Positions 28,239 through 37,667 of a DNA stretch of 64,000 nt are shown here, one piece after another. The number at the start of each line of letters is the position of its first letter. The stretch's first letter is position 1. Source of the DNA: Paracoccus sp. IB05 (GTDB lineage: Bacteria; Pseudomonadota; Alphaproteobacteria; Rhodobacterales; Rhodobacteraceae); NCBI RefSeq assembly GCF_016405985.1, contig NZ_JAEFCF010000018.1, positions 1 to 64,000 on the forward strand. The letters run 5' to 3'. Below the pieces are notes generated by a model, which worked only from the letters and a program-made list of their open reading frames with translations, made no database searches and was not told the origin of the DNA. The translations under genes were made by a program, and so were the position numbers.

Positions 28239-30254
28239 ATGACCGATCCGATTTCGGGTTTCCACACCCGGACGGGCATGTTCGATGACTGGCTTGACCA
28301 GCGTGCCACCATGCGCGCCTGGGAGGATTTCCTCACCTATCGCGACATCGAACAAAGCCGCACCTCGGGCGTGCGCCGCGAAATCCTTGAATCCTGGTCG
28401 CGCAGCCTCGCCTCGGGGATCGACGCCACGGCGGAACTCGCGCCGCTGGACGAGACCGAAGAGATCCTCGAAGACGCGCGGCAGAAGAATTCCGACCTGC
28501 GCGCCGCCGCGCATGCCCCCTTTGAAAAGATGGGGCCGCTGCTCTCCGAGGCCAATGCGCTTTTGATCCTCACCGATGCCGACGGGCTGGTGCTGGAACA
28601 GATCGGCGACCTGCGGACCCATAATGCCGCGCGCTCGATCCACCTGATCCGGGGCGGCAAATGGGATGAGGCCGCCATCGGCACCAATGGGATCGGCACC
28701 GCGATCCGGTCGGGCCGCCCGACGCTGGTACATGCGTCCGAACATTTCTGCCAGGGCATCAAGGCCTGGACCTGCGCTGCGGCCCCGGTGCGCGATCCGG
28801 TGGATCAGCGCATCATCGGCGCGGTGGATCTCTCCGGCCCGCCGGCGATTTTCCGGCCACATAATGTGGCGCTGATCGCCTCGGTCGCGCGTGAAATCGA
28901 GGCCGCGCTGGCGGAACGCCAGGAGATGCGGCGCACCCGGCTGCTGGAGGCGTTTCTTGACAATGGCCCGGCCCAGGGCAGCCGCGATGCGGTGCTGATC
29001 CTCGACCGGATCGGGCGGGTGATGTATCACCGCCTGCCCTCTGGCGCGCCCCGGGACCAGGCCGCGCCGAAGCTTTCGCTCGGCCAGCAATTCATCCCGC
29101 TTTCCGGCTCGATGAGCGATCAGGACATCGCCCGCGCCATCCCGCCGCATCTGCGGCCAAGTGGCGTGTCGCGGCTGTTCCTTGATGGTGAATTCAGCGG
29201 CGCCGCGCTGATCCTGCCGGCGCGCCCCACCGCCGCAGCACCTGCCGCAGCGGTGGAGCCCTTCCGCATCCCCCCCCGTGCCGGCGCCGCGCGCGACGAA
29301 TTGCTGATGGTCGGCCAGGCGCCGAAATTCACCGCCGCCGTCGATCTGGCACGGCGGACGGCAGCGGCGGGGTCCGTGGTGCTGATCCAGGGCGAGACCG
29401 GCGCCGGCAAAGAGCTCTTTGCCCGGCTGATCCATACTGCTGCGCCGCATAAGGGCCGCGCGCCCTTTATCACCGTGAATTGCGGTGCCATCTCGGCGGA
29501 ACTCTTCGGGTCAGAGCTGTTCGGCCATGCGCCGGGTGCCTTTACCGGCGCCACCCGCGATGGCAAGGCCGGCAAGTTCGAACAGGCCGACGGCGGTGTG
29601 CTCTGCCTGGATGAGATCGGCGAGATGCCATTGGAATTGCAGCCCTATCTGCTTCGGGTGCTGGAACAGCGCGCGGTCTACCGGATCGGCTGTTCAAAGC
29701 GCCGTCAGGTTGATGTGCAACTGGTGGCGATGACCAATCGGGACCTGCGCGAAGAGGTGGAGGCCGGCCGTTTCCGCCGCGATCTCTATTACCGGATCGG
29801 CGCGATGACCATCGAAGTGCCGCCCTTGCGCGAACGCCCCTGTGATATCATGGGGCTGGCCGATCACTTCAACCGCGCCGTGGCGGCACGGCTGCACCGC
29901 GAGCCGCTGATCCTGTCGCAAGAGGCTGCCGGCCTGCTCGCGCATTACGACTGGCCCGGCAATGTGCGCGAGATGCGCAACCTTTTCGAACGGCTGCATC
30001 TGATGGTCAACGGCACGATTGTCACCGAAGACGATCTGCCCGCCGCGCTGCGCAGCGCCCCGCGGCAGCCGGTCGCGGTGGCGGCCGAACCCGTCATACC
30101 GGCCAATCTCACCGATATGGAGGAACAGGCGATCCGCCGCACTCTGGCGGCGGAAGAAGGCAATCTGACCCGCGTGGCGCAGGTTCTGGGGATCTCGCGC
30201 CCGACGCTGTACCGCAAGCTGAAGACCTATGGCATCCGCCGCACCTATGAGTGA
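28239..30254 (+). CDS. Sigma-54-dependent activator, AcoR/MimR type
   Basis: The 671-residue protein has three parts. The N-terminal 60-235 region is a GAF-like effector domain of AcoR type (GTNGIGTAI motif). The central AAA+ domain has Walker A GETGAGKE (385-392), an intact GAFTGA sigma-54 contact loop (433-438) and Walker B (LCLDEIGEM). The C-terminus is a Fis-type helix-turn-helix (NLTRVAQVLGISRPTLYRKL). AcoR relatives sense acetoin; the mycobacterial relative MimR was shown to mediate acetone-responsive expression of the mim cluster. It converges on the mim operon across a shared terminator and is the best candidate to act at the sigma-54 promoter upstream of mimA, sensing acetone or a related ketone or alcohol. 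That link is inferred. Confidence 0.9.
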   Translation: MTDPISGFHTRTGMFDDWLDQRATMRAWEDFLTYRDIEQSRTSGVRREILESWSRSLASGIDATAELAPLDETEEILEDARQKNSDLRAAAHAPFEKMGPLLSEANALLILTDADGLVLEQIGDLRTHNAARSIHLIRGGKWDEAAIGTNGIGTAIRSGRPTLVHASEHFCQGIKAWTCAAAPVRDPVDQRIIGAVDLSGPPAIFRPHNVALIASVAREIEAALAERQEMRRTRLLEAFLDNGPAQGSRDAVLILDRIGRVMYHRLPSGAPRDQAAPKLSLGQQFIPLSGSMSDQDIARAIPPHLRPSGVSRLFLDGEFSGAALILPARPTAAAPAAAVEPFRIPPRAGAARDELLMVGQAPKFTAAVDLARRTAAAGSVVLIQGETGAGKELFARLIHTAAPHKGRAPFITVNCGAISAELFGSELFGHAPGAFTGATRDGKAGKFEQADGGVLCLDEIGEMPLELQPYLLRVLEQRAVYRIGCSKRRQVDVQLVAMTNRDLREEVEAGRFRRDLYYRIGAMTIEVPPLRERPCDIMGLADHFNRAVAARLHREPLILSQEAAGLLAHYDWPGNVREMRNLFERLHLMVNGTIVTEDDLPAALRSAPRQPVAVAAEPVIPANLTDMEEQAIRRTLAAEEGNLTRVAQVLGISRPTLYRKLKTYGIRRTYE

Positions 30255-30263
30255 GCGCGCATA

Positions 30264-30299
30264 GAAAAGGCGCCACCGGGGGGAGAGTGGCGCCTTTTC
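30264..30299. terminator. Bidirectional terminator between activator and mim operon
   Basis: GAAAAGGCGCCAC (30264-30276) and GTGGCGCCTTTTC (30287-30299) form a perfect 13-bp stem with a ten-base loop. AAAA on one side and TTTT on the other let it work in both directions, ending the activator gene and the minus-strand mim operon. Confidence 0.9.
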
Positions 30300-30333
30300 C
30301 TGCCGCTTCTGTCTGGCCCGGGGACCAGCGCCT

Positions 30334-31377
30334 TCAGGGCACGATCACGCCCCGCCCGGTGAAGCGGCGGTTCTTGAAGTCGTCAATCGCCGTGTTGATG
30401 TCATCAAGCTTATAGGCCGTGTAATGCATCTTCACCTTGCCATCTGCATTCAGTTCCATCAGTTCGACCAGTTCGGTGTAATCGCCGACGAGGCTGCCGC
30501 CGATTTTGATCTCGTTGGCGACAAGCTCCAGGGTCGGCACTTCGATCTTGCCGCCATAGCCGACGACGATGCATTCGCCGCCCTTGCGCAAGAGCTTCCA
30601 GCAGATGTTTTCGACGCCGAGTTCACCGACAAAATCGATCACCACATGGGCGCCGCCGCCGGTGATCTCTTTCAGTTCTTCGATCAGGTTCGGGCCACCA
30701 TCCAGCACCACATCGGCGCCGAGTTCCCGGGCGAGCACCTGCGCCCCCGGCTCGCGGTCAATTGCGATCAGCCGCGCGCCGCAAAGCTCGCGCAGGGATT
30801 GCAGCGCGATATGGCCCAGCCCGCCTACGCCAAGTACCGCACACCAGCTGCCGGGCGGCAACATCTTTGCCGCCCGCTTCGCCGCGCGGTAGGCGGTGAT
30901 GCCGGCATCGGCCATCGGCGCCACATCCAGCGGCACGATATCGGTGTTCAGCCTGATTAACGAACGCTCATTCGTCTTGAAATAGTCCGCGAAGCCACCA
31001 TCAAGGCCGAGGCCCGGAAAGAGGCCGTGATCGCAATACATATCATGGCCGTGATGGCAGTTCAGGCAGACGCCACAGGTGCGCAGCGGATGGCAGATCA
31101 CTGCATCGCCCGGCTTCACGGTCCGCACATTCGATCCGACATCCTCGACCCAGCCAGCATTTTCATGCCCCATCACATAGGGCAGCAGCGTGTTATGCGG
31201 ATCCATGATCGGCTTCCACACGCCTTCGATAATATGCAGATCGGTGCGGCACAGGCCGGCCGCGCCGACCCGCACAATCACCTCATCGGGCGCAAGGATG
31301 GTCGGCGCCGGGATATCCTCGATCACCAGCTGCACATTCATTGCGGGATCATATTCGTAGAGTCTTGCAGCCTTCAT
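30334..31377 (-). CDS. Zinc-dependent alcohol dehydrogenase, last gene of mim operon
   Basis: The 347-residue medium-chain dehydrogenase has the catalytic zinc ligands in GLCRTDLH and GHENAG, and a full set of four structural-zinc cysteines in CGVCLNCHHGHDMYC. The NAD-binding GVGGLGHIALQ motif is near residue 178. In propane and acetone degraders such an enzyme accompanies the monooxygenase to oxidise the alcohol product. The start is ATG 31377, which gives the natural MKAARLYEYD start; a longer frame upstream is unlikely. It is closely related to the dehydrogenase at 48103, so the two are paralogues. Confidence 0.9.
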   Translation of the reverse strand: MKAARLYEYDPAMNVQLVIEDIPAPTILAPDEVIVRVGAAGLCRTDLHIIEGVWKPIMDPHNTLLPYVMGHENAGWVEDVGSNVRTVKPGDAVICHPLRTCGVCLNCHHGHDMYCDHGLFPGLGLDGGFADYFKTNERSLIRLNTDIVPLDVAPMADAGITAYRAAKRAAKMLPPGSWCAVLGVGGLGHIALQSLRELCGARLIAIDREPGAQVLARELGADVVLDGGPNLIEELKEITGGGAHVVIDFVGELGVENICWKLLRKGGECIVVGYGGKIEVPTLELVANEIKIGGSLVGDYTELVELMELNADGKVKMHYTAYKLDDINTAIDDFKNRRFTGRGVIVP

Positions 31378-31444
31378 GGCGCGCTCCTTACTTTGAAAAT
31401 CCGGGTTCCGGAGGGGTCGGGCGGCGAGACGCCGCCCGTTCCGC

Positions 31445-33079
31445 TCATTGACGGCCAAGCCGCTCCGAGCCGCCGCCAAGCGCCGGGCCGGCGGTCGGGT
31501 CGACATAGTCTTCGGCATGACCGATCAGGGTCTCGGTGGTCAGGATCAGACAGGCGACCGAGGCCGCATTGGCCAGCGCCGAACAGGTGACCCGCACCGG
31601 ATCGACGATCCCGGCCTCGATCATGTCGCGAAACCTGCCCTGGGACGCGTCAAAACCCATCCCGTCGGCGGACCGCACCACCTCGGCGATCACCGCATTC
31701 GGGTCGGTCCCCGCATTCAGCGCGATCCGCGCCAGTGGACGGGTCAGGACGGAACGTACCAGCTCGATCCCCACCGCCACATCGCCCGATGCCTGCGCGA
31801 CAACCGCGTCCAGCACCGGCGCGGCATGGGCAAGCGCCGAGCCGCCGCCGGGGACGACGCCCTCTTCGACCGCCGCACGGATCGCGTAAAGCGAATCCTC
31901 GATCAGCTGGATCTTGCGCTTTTGCTCCACCGGCGTGAGGCCACCGGCATGGATCACCGCCGTGCCGCCCGAGAGCTTGGCGAGGCGTTCGCGCAGTTTA
32001 TCCTGTTCGATATTCGGCGGCGCGATGTCATATTGGCGCTGCACCTGCAGACGCCGCGCAGTGATTGCCGCCGCATCGCCCGCGCCGCCGATCACCGTGG
32101 TTTGCCCCGCCGAAGACCGCACCTGCCGCGCCGCGCCCAACTGTTCGCGGGTGACATTCTCGATCTTCCGGCCCAGATCGCGCGCCAGCACCTCGCCGCC
32201 GGTCAGGATCGCGAGATCATCCATCAACGCCTTGCGCCAGTGGCCATATTCCGGCGGATGCACGATCAGATATTTGCCGGCGGGAGCGGCCTCCAGCAGC
32301 GTCACCACCACTTCGGGCGCGATTTCCTCGGCGACAATCAACAGCGAGCGGCCCTCGGCATCGGCGATGCGGCGGGCGCCATCCAGTGCAGAAGGTGCGA
32401 GGATTTTCTGGTCGGTCAGCAGGATCAGCGGCTTTTCCAGCACCGCCTCCATCTCGTCCTGGTTGGTGACCATGTGATGCGAGATATAGCCGCGTTCAAA
32501 AGACATGCCTTCGATCACCTCAAGCGTCGTCTCGACCGTCACGGAAAAATCGGCGGTGATGATACCGTCTTCGCCGACGCGGGCATGCGCCTCGGCGACG
32601 ATCTCACCCAGACGGGGGTCGGTGGCAGCGATATTGGCCACCGCACTCAGAAGGCGCGGATTATCTTTGACCGGCACGGCCTGGGCGCGCAGCGCCTCGA
32701 CCACTTTCGCGACCGCCAGCTCGATCCCCCGGCACAGATCCACCGCCCGAGCGCCGCGCTCGGCCTGGGTCACGCCCTGCTGGATCATCGCATTGGCAAG
32801 GACGATCGCCGTGGTGGTGCCGTCACCCGCCACCTCATTCGTCTGCATCGAGACCTCGCGCACCACCTGGGCGCCCATATTCTCGAACCGGTCCGGCAGC
32901 TCGATCTCGGTCGCGATGGAAACACCGTCACGCGTGATCAGCGGCGTGCCGACGGGGCGGTCGATCATCGCATTCAACCCTTTGGGCCCCAGCGTCGGTT
33001 CGACAGCGGCGGCAAGCTTTGCAACACCGCGCGCCAGCGCCCGGCGGGCCTCGATGGAATGGATCAGAAAGTTAGGCAT
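31445..33079 (-). CDS. mimG: GroEL-type chaperonin dedicated to the monooxygenase
   Basis: The 544-residue protein is a group I chaperonin subunit with the ATPase GDGTTT motif (near residue 85), PTLGPKG near 27 and the usual apical domain. The C-terminus ends in GGGSERLGRQ and lacks the GGM-repeat tail of housekeeping GroEL. No groES is adjacent. Chaperonin genes inside mim/prm clusters are known; MimG of mycobacteria is needed for correct folding of the large monooxygenase subunit. The same role is inferred here. Start ATG 33079 follows GGGAGGAT. Confidence 0.93.
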   Translation of the reverse strand: MPNFLIHSIEARRALARGVAKLAAAVEPTLGPKGLNAMIDRPVGTPLITRDGVSIATEIELPDRFENMGAQVVREVSMQTNEVAGDGTTTAIVLANAMIQQGVTQAERGARAVDLCRGIELAVAKVVEALRAQAVPVKDNPRLLSAVANIAATDPRLGEIVAEAHARVGEDGIITADFSVTVETTLEVIEGMSFERGYISHHMVTNQDEMEAVLEKPLILLTDQKILAPSALDGARRIADAEGRSLLIVAEEIAPEVVVTLLEAAPAGKYLIVHPPEYGHWRKALMDDLAILTGGEVLARDLGRKIENVTREQLGAARQVRSSAGQTTVIGGAGDAAAITARRLQVQRQYDIAPPNIEQDKLRERLAKLSGGTAVIHAGGLTPVEQKRKIQLIEDSLYAIRAAVEEGVVPGGGSALAHAAPVLDAVVAQASGDVAVGIELVRSVLTRPLARIALNAGTDPNAVIAEVVRSADGMGFDASQGRFRDMIEAGIVDPVRVTCSALANAASVACLILTTETLIGHAEDYVDPTAGPALGGGSERLGRQ

Positions 33080-33151
33080 GGGGTATCCTCCCTTGTGACC
33101 GGTCACGCCCCCGCGCGCCGGCTTCCCTTCATGGTGGTGGGGTGGCGTGGC

Positions 33152-33979
33152 TCAGCTGCGGCTGTCCGGGCTGGCCCCGTGGTCTGTCGCGAGATGGTCC
33201 CTGGGCGGCACCCGTCCGAGGATGAAATCGATCAGCTCCGGCTCCCCACCGGACAGATCGACTTCTTTGTAACGTGCCGCAGCGAGGCCGCGGCACATGG
33301 CGCCGTTGAACTCCATATTGATGCGAATGGCGCGGAGCCGCATCAGATGGTCGGCAAGACCCCCGGCGGTCAGTGGGTCGCCTGCCCAGGTGACAAAGGC
33401 CGGGTCGTCAGGCAAAAGTGCCAGCCCGTCACCGACAAGGATCTCGCGGTAACGCGGTTTCTGAACTGATGCCTCCGGCTGGTTCCCGAGGTTGAGCGCA
33501 TCAAACCCCGCCAGCGTCAGCGCGGTGATCTGTGCGGGCGCCCAGCCCATCGCCGTAAGCCCCCGGATCACCGCCTCCTGGCGGCGCAGAAAGGCTTTCT
33601 CGCGGAAGGTTTCGCGCACCTCCGAGAGATCCGCCCCATCGCTCATCTCGGCGAAGACCGCGTCGAAAGACTGCTCTTCGTTGACGGCGGCATTCACCCG
33701 TTCCGCATAGCAGTGATCCATAAGGATCACCCGCGCCTTCGATGCCCAGGGGGGCGCGAGAGCGGCCTTGCGGATGCCATCGGCCATCAGAAACGCGAAG
33801 TTCGGCGAACACCAATAGGTCGGCAGGCGAAAGGTGATATCGACCTCGCCATTCCTGACCTCAAGCCGTTCGACAAAGCCCATATCGGTGATCGGCTCAT
33901 CAAGCTCGGGATCGGTGACGGCGCCAAGACGCCGCCACACTTCCCTTGCCTGCGCGCCCCGGATTTGCGGCAGGCCCAT
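33152..33979 (-). CDS. DUF59/MIP18-type protein of mim cluster
   Basis: The 275-residue protein starts with a DUF59 (PaaD/SufT-like) domain (about 10-105: AVTDPELDEPITDMGFVE, and YWCSPNFAFLMADG with a conserved Cys). A roughly 170-residue extension without a recognised motif follows. DUF59 proteins take part in iron-sulfur or metal-centre assembly. A homologous gene is part of the mycobacterial mim locus, where its exact task is unclear. It starts three bases after the amidohydrolase stop, so translation is coupled. A role in assembling the diiron or 2Fe-2S centre is an inference. Confidence 0.85.
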   Translation of the reverse strand: MGLPQIRGAQAREVWRRLGAVTDPELDEPITDMGFVERLEVRNGEVDITFRLPTYWCSPNFAFLMADGIRKAALAPPWASKARVILMDHCYAERVNAAVNEEQSFDAVFAEMSDGADLSEVRETFREKAFLRRQEAVIRGLTAMGWAPAQITALTLAGFDALNLGNQPEASVQKPRYREILVGDGLALLPDDPAFVTWAGDPLTAGGLADHLMRLRAIRINMEFNGAMCRGLAAARYKEVDLSGGEPELIDFILGRVPPRDHLATDHGASPDSRS

Positions 33980-33982
33980 GGC

Positions 33983-35005
33983 TTATTCCGCCGCGATGCG
34001 GATGGGCGACTGTGCCAGCTCGGCACGTTTCGCAGCCACGTCGATATCGTAAAGCCGCGCCGCATTGAGGCCGAGGATCTTTTCCTTGATCTCATCGGTC
34101 AGCTGCACGCCCCGCTCTTGCGCGATGTCGTCCGGGATCTGGTAGTTCCACAGCTTTTCCACCAGCCATTGCGGCGTCCAGATCGCGTAATCCGATCCGA
34201 ACAGGATCTTCTCCGGCCCGAGCCAGAACAGAAGTTCGGAAATGATCTCGCCGAAATAGCGCGGGCGCGAATGGATGAACGGAAGCGCCACCGCGAGGCC
34301 GGCATAGACATTGCTTTCCTGCGTCGCGATCCAGCAGAAATCGTCGAGACGCGGCAGGCCGCAATGCTCGATGATCCAGTTCAGACCAAGGAAATCGGTC
34401 GCCGCATCATCCACATCGCCCACCGCAAAAGCGTCTTTCGACAAGGGCCGGATGGTCGGGCCTTTATGGACATGGATGTTCCTGATCCCAAGCTTTTCGC
34501 AAAGCTCAAAGCATTTATAGGCAGAGGGGTCAGTCAGTTTCCAGCCTTTGGAATCGCCGTTCCATTCGGCCGTGTACATCTTTACCCCTTTGATATCAAA
34601 AGTCTCTTTCATGTAATGGATATATTCCAGCGCCTTTTCACCATCGCGCGGATCGAAAGACCCGTTGACGATGAACCGGCCCGGATTGACCTCGGCCAGC
34701 TGGTTCGACCGCTCGATCGAGCTGAAGCCTTCCTTGTAGAAATCTTTCAGATAGGTCGACTGGATGATCGCCATGTCATCCGGCCCGTCGATGAAGAGGT
34801 CGCGGTAGACCTGTTCGACCGTCTGCTTCTCGAACCGCTCCTTCTCCCAGAGTTCTTCCTTCGGGCTGAGACCGGTGTGATAGGCGTAGAAACAGTCGAT
34901 GAACTGCTTCCCGTGCACATTGCGCTGATTTTCGGGGGAGCCGTTCCAGAAATGCGTATGGCAGTCGAGCACGAAGATCTCTTTGCCGTCTTTCGTCTTA
35001 TACAT
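33983..35005 (-). CDS. Amidohydrolase-family protein of mim cluster
   Basis: The 340-residue TIM-barrel protein belongs to the amidohydrolase-2 (decarboxylase-like) group. The first metal motif is LDCHTHFW near residue 14, further histidines are in RNIHVHKG and IIEHCG, and the late aspartate is in FGSDYAIW. Homologues lie in mim/prm gene clusters of actinobacteria, yet their reaction is not established to my knowledge. It follows the secondary alcohol dehydrogenase after 32 bases. It might help maturation or act on an oxidation product. Confidence 0.88.
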   Translation of the reverse strand: MYKTKDGKEIFVLDCHTHFWNGSPENQRNVHGKQFIDCFYAYHTGLSPKEELWEKERFEKQTVEQVYRDLFIDGPDDMAIIQSTYLKDFYKEGFSSIERSNQLAEVNPGRFIVNGSFDPRDGEKALEYIHYMKETFDIKGVKMYTAEWNGDSKGWKLTDPSAYKCFELCEKLGIRNIHVHKGPTIRPLSKDAFAVGDVDDAATDFLGLNWIIEHCGLPRLDDFCWIATQESNVYAGLAVALPFIHSRPRYFGEIISELLFWLGPEKILFGSDYAIWTPQWLVEKLWNYQIPDDIAQERGVQLTDEIKEKILGLNAARLYDIDVAAKRAELAQSPIRIAAE

Positions 35006-35037
35006 GATGTTCCTCCCTGGATTTTGTCTTGGTTAGG

Positions 35038-36117
35038 TCAGAGACTGATCGCGACTTTCAACACGCCGTCGCGCTGGTTGGCGAAGAGCTCATAGGCGTC
35101 TTCGATCTGGTCGATGCTGTAGCGATGGGTGACGAGCGCGCTGAAATCGACGCGGCGGGCGCGGACGACCTCCATCATCCGGCGCATCCGTTCCTTGCCG
35201 CCAGGGCAAAGCGCCGTGCGGATGGTTTTCTCGCCCAGACCGGCGGCGAAGGCGTCGACCGGGATCTTCAGATCGCCGGAATAGACCCCAAGGCTGGACA
35301 GCGTGCCGCCAGGACGGATCGAACGCAGCGCCCATTCAAAGGTCGCCTGCAGGCCGAGCGCCTCGATGGCCACGTCACAGCCGCGCCCGTCGGTCATTTC
35401 CAGAATGGTCTCGACGACATTGTTCGAGGCCTTGAAATCGACCACCTCATCGGCGCCCATGCGTTTCGCCATGGCCAGACGCGCGGGCACGGTGTCGACG
35501 GCGATGATGCGGCTCGCGCCCATCAGCTTCGCCCCGGCGGTGGCGCAAAGGCCAATCGGCCCCTGAGCAAAAACCACCACCGTATCGCCGATTTTGATAT
35601 TGCCGTTCTCGGCGCCGACAAAGCCCGTCGACATGATGTCGGGGCACATCAGCACCTCTTCATCACTCAGATCATCGGGGATCGGCGCGAGGTTCGCCAT
35701 CGCATCGGGCACCAGCACATATTCGGCCTGGCAGCCATCAATCGTATTGCCGAATTTCCAGCCGCCGGTGGCCTTCCAGCCATGTTTCGTCCCGGCCCCA
35801 TCCTGCGAGGAACAGCCGCAGAGACAGGCATTCGACCAGCCGGACGGTGTGATCGCGCCGGCAATCACCCGCTGGCCTTCGCGAAACCCCTTCACCGCCG
35901 AGCCGAGTTTTTCGATCACCCCCACCGGCTCATGCCCGATGGTAAGCCCCTTCTCGACCGGGTATTCGCCTTTGAGAATATGGATATCGGTGCCGCAGAT
36001 CGTGGTTGTGGTGACCCGCATCAGCGCGTCATTCGGCCCCACATCGGGGATCTTCTTGTCTTCAAGAACGATCCGGCCTTTTTCGACAAAGACCGCCGCT
36101 TTCATCATGCTTGCCAT
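35038..36117 (-). CDS. Secondary alcohol dehydrogenase (NAD-dependent), probable 2-propanol oxidation
   Basis: The 359-residue medium-chain dehydrogenase has catalytic zinc ligands in TICGTDIH and GHEPVG. The structural-zinc lobe is replaced by an unusual Cys-containing insert (CLCGCSSQDGAG). The long conserved segment around KATGGWKFGNTIDG is seen in dehydrogenases acting on secondary alcohols such as 2-propanol. In a propane pathway it would convert 2-propanol to acetone. ATG 36117 follows AGGAG at good spacing. It lies 59 bases after mimD in the same operon. Confidence 0.88.
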   Translation of the reverse strand: MASMMKAAVFVEKGRIVLEDKKIPDVGPNDALMRVTTTTICGTDIHILKGEYPVEKGLTIGHEPVGVIEKLGSAVKGFREGQRVIAGAITPSGWSNACLCGCSSQDGAGTKHGWKATGGWKFGNTIDGCQAEYVLVPDAMANLAPIPDDLSDEEVLMCPDIMSTGFVGAENGNIKIGDTVVVFAQGPIGLCATAGAKLMGASRIIAVDTVPARLAMAKRMGADEVVDFKASNNVVETILEMTDGRGCDVAIEALGLQATFEWALRSIRPGGTLSSLGVYSGDLKIPVDAFAAGLGEKTIRTALCPGGKERMRRMMEVVRARRVDFSALVTHRYSIDQIEDAYELFANQRDGVLKVAISL

Positions 36118-36176
36118 GGTGTCTCCTGCACAGTCGGAAACGAGGCGCGCAAAAGCCGCGCGCCCCGCAAAAGCGG

Positions 36177-36545
36177 TCAGATATATTCGAAGACTTCGTC
36201 CATATTGCCGAAGAGGATGACGGTATTGTCGTCGATCCGGACCATGCGGCCGTAATGGGTGGAAGTGTTGACCTCGAAGATCTCGGCGGTCATTTCGCGG
36301 CCGAGATATTCGGTGATGTCATCCATTTTGAAGATCAGCTTGCCTTCGCCGTCGATCCGGATCGTGGCCGGATTATAGGTGACGGTGACGTTCTTATCCT
36401 GATCCATATATTCGGCGATGGCGCGGGCCTCGACCGAGTCGTTCATGGTGACGCCGCATTGATGCGAGATCGTCTGCTCGAAGGTGATATCCTTCATCTG
36501 CTTGAAGATATTGCTCTTCGTGCTGTCGCGTGACGTGCTGGACAT
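36177..36545 (-). CDS. mimD: Diiron monooxygenase coupling/effector protein
   Basis: The 122-residue protein is the cofactor-free coupling (effector) component of soluble diiron monooxygenases, equivalent to MmoB, PrmD and MimD. Family features include CGVTMNDSVEARAIAEYM and the RIDGEGKLIF region. It binds the hydroxylase and controls oxygen activation and substrate entry. Length is normal for propane-type coupling proteins. It starts 12 bases after mimC. Confidence 0.92.
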   Translation of the reverse strand: MSSTSRDSTKSNIFKQMKDITFEQTISHQCGVTMNDSVEARAIAEYMDQDKNVTVTYNPATIRIDGEGKLIFKMDDITEYLGREMTAEIFEVNTSTHYGRMVRIDDNTVILFGNMDEVFEYI

Positions 36546-36557
36546 GGGTCTCTCCTC

Positions 36558-37616
36558 TCAGCGGCTCAGGCCGATTTCGCCCAGGATCTGCGCCAGACGC
36601 TCATGCGAGACAGCCTGGGCGTCAGCAAAGGACACGGGTTTCGAATGGGGTTGCGACCAGATCGGTTGCAGCGCGGCCGCGGCCTTGTCGGCCAGAACGC
36701 CATGCTTTTTCACCCAGCCCTGGAACAGCGCGCGGTTATGGGCGCCGTGCTTTTCGTCATGGGCGAGGAGATAGATCAGGTCGATCGTATTCGCGAGGTT
36801 GCGCTCGTAATCGGCCTCGGCCGCCGAGATCACCGGCGGCGTGATGAAGTCGTTATTCGCCGCCGCCGCCTGCATCAGGAAGCCCGAACGCATCAGTTCG
36901 CCCACCAGCGGTTCAAAGATCAGGTTGATCGCGAAATACTGCTCGAGGTAGTCCTCGGTACCCATGATGGTCTCGATGGCGAGACGACAGGGCTGCCAGG
37001 CGGCATCTTCCAGCCAGGCCTTCTTGCCCAGCTCATCATCCCAGCCCTCGATATCCATGCCGATCTCGGCGAGATAGAGCGTGATGTCCTGCGCCAGCCG
37101 CATCTTGTAGGAAGAATTGGTCAGCGTGGCATTGTTGATCATCTGGGTATAGCCATAGCGCTGCGCCTGCATGAGCGAGGTGCCAAGGCCGAATTCTGCA
37201 TGTTTCCAGGCGCCGAGATGCGTCTGCAGCACCTTCTGCCAGACCTTGTCGAACACCAGATGCGCGCCGGCCTTGCGGGCATTGGCGATCACCGATTGCA
37301 CCATATTCTCGATCTTGGCCTGGCGCTGGTAATGGGTGCGTTCCCATTCCTGATCCGGCGCACGGAACGCGTGCCAGTTCGATGACAGCGCCTTGGTATT
37401 GTCCTTGGTATAGGCGCCCTTGCCGTCGCCAAAGCTGATGATCCAGTCCTGGATCAGATAGCGTTCGGGATCGGGCTGCACATCGACAGTGACATCTTCG
37501 TAATGCGTCGCCCGTTTGCCGCGCGGTTCGAAATAGTTGTATTTTCGGCTGGTTGAGCCTGCAAAAATCGCAGAGCCGGCGGCTCCCGATCCGGTAGCGG
37601 TGGCTGTTGCTGCCAT
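36558..37616 (-). CDS. mimC: Diiron monooxygenase hydroxylase small (beta) subunit
   Basis: The 352-residue protein is the beta subunit of the hydroxylase, related to the alpha subunit but without a catalytic metal site in this family. Characteristic stretches are KYNYFEPRGKRATHYEDV near the start and EFGLGTSLMQAQRYGY in the middle. It pairs with MimA in an (alpha-beta)2 dimer. ATG 37616 is chosen because GGGAGGA lies just ahead; a longer in-frame start at 37646 has no ribosome-binding site. It follows mimB after 51 bases. Confidence 0.93.
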   Translation of the reverse strand: MAATATATGSGAAGSAIFAGSTSRKYNYFEPRGKRATHYEDVTVDVQPDPERYLIQDWIISFGDGKGAYTKDNTKALSSNWHAFRAPDQEWERTHYQRQAKIENMVQSVIANARKAGAHLVFDKVWQKVLQTHLGAWKHAEFGLGTSLMQAQRYGYTQMINNATLTNSSYKMRLAQDITLYLAEIGMDIEGWDDELGKKAWLEDAAWQPCRLAIETIMGTEDYLEQYFAINLIFEPLVGELMRSGFLMQAAAANNDFITPPVISAAEADYERNLANTIDLIYLLAHDEKHGAHNRALFQGWVKKHGVLADKAAAALQPIWSQPHSKPVSFADAQAVSHERLAQILGEIGLSR

Positions 37617-37667
37617 TGGTCTTTCCTCCCTGTGGTGTTTGTTCACTCGAAGAGCGGTCGGGCCGCC

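Noticed and set aside
31448-33469. 673-residue open frame antisense to groEL
   Set aside because: The minus-strand chaperonin is unmistakable; the plus frame has no recognisable domain.
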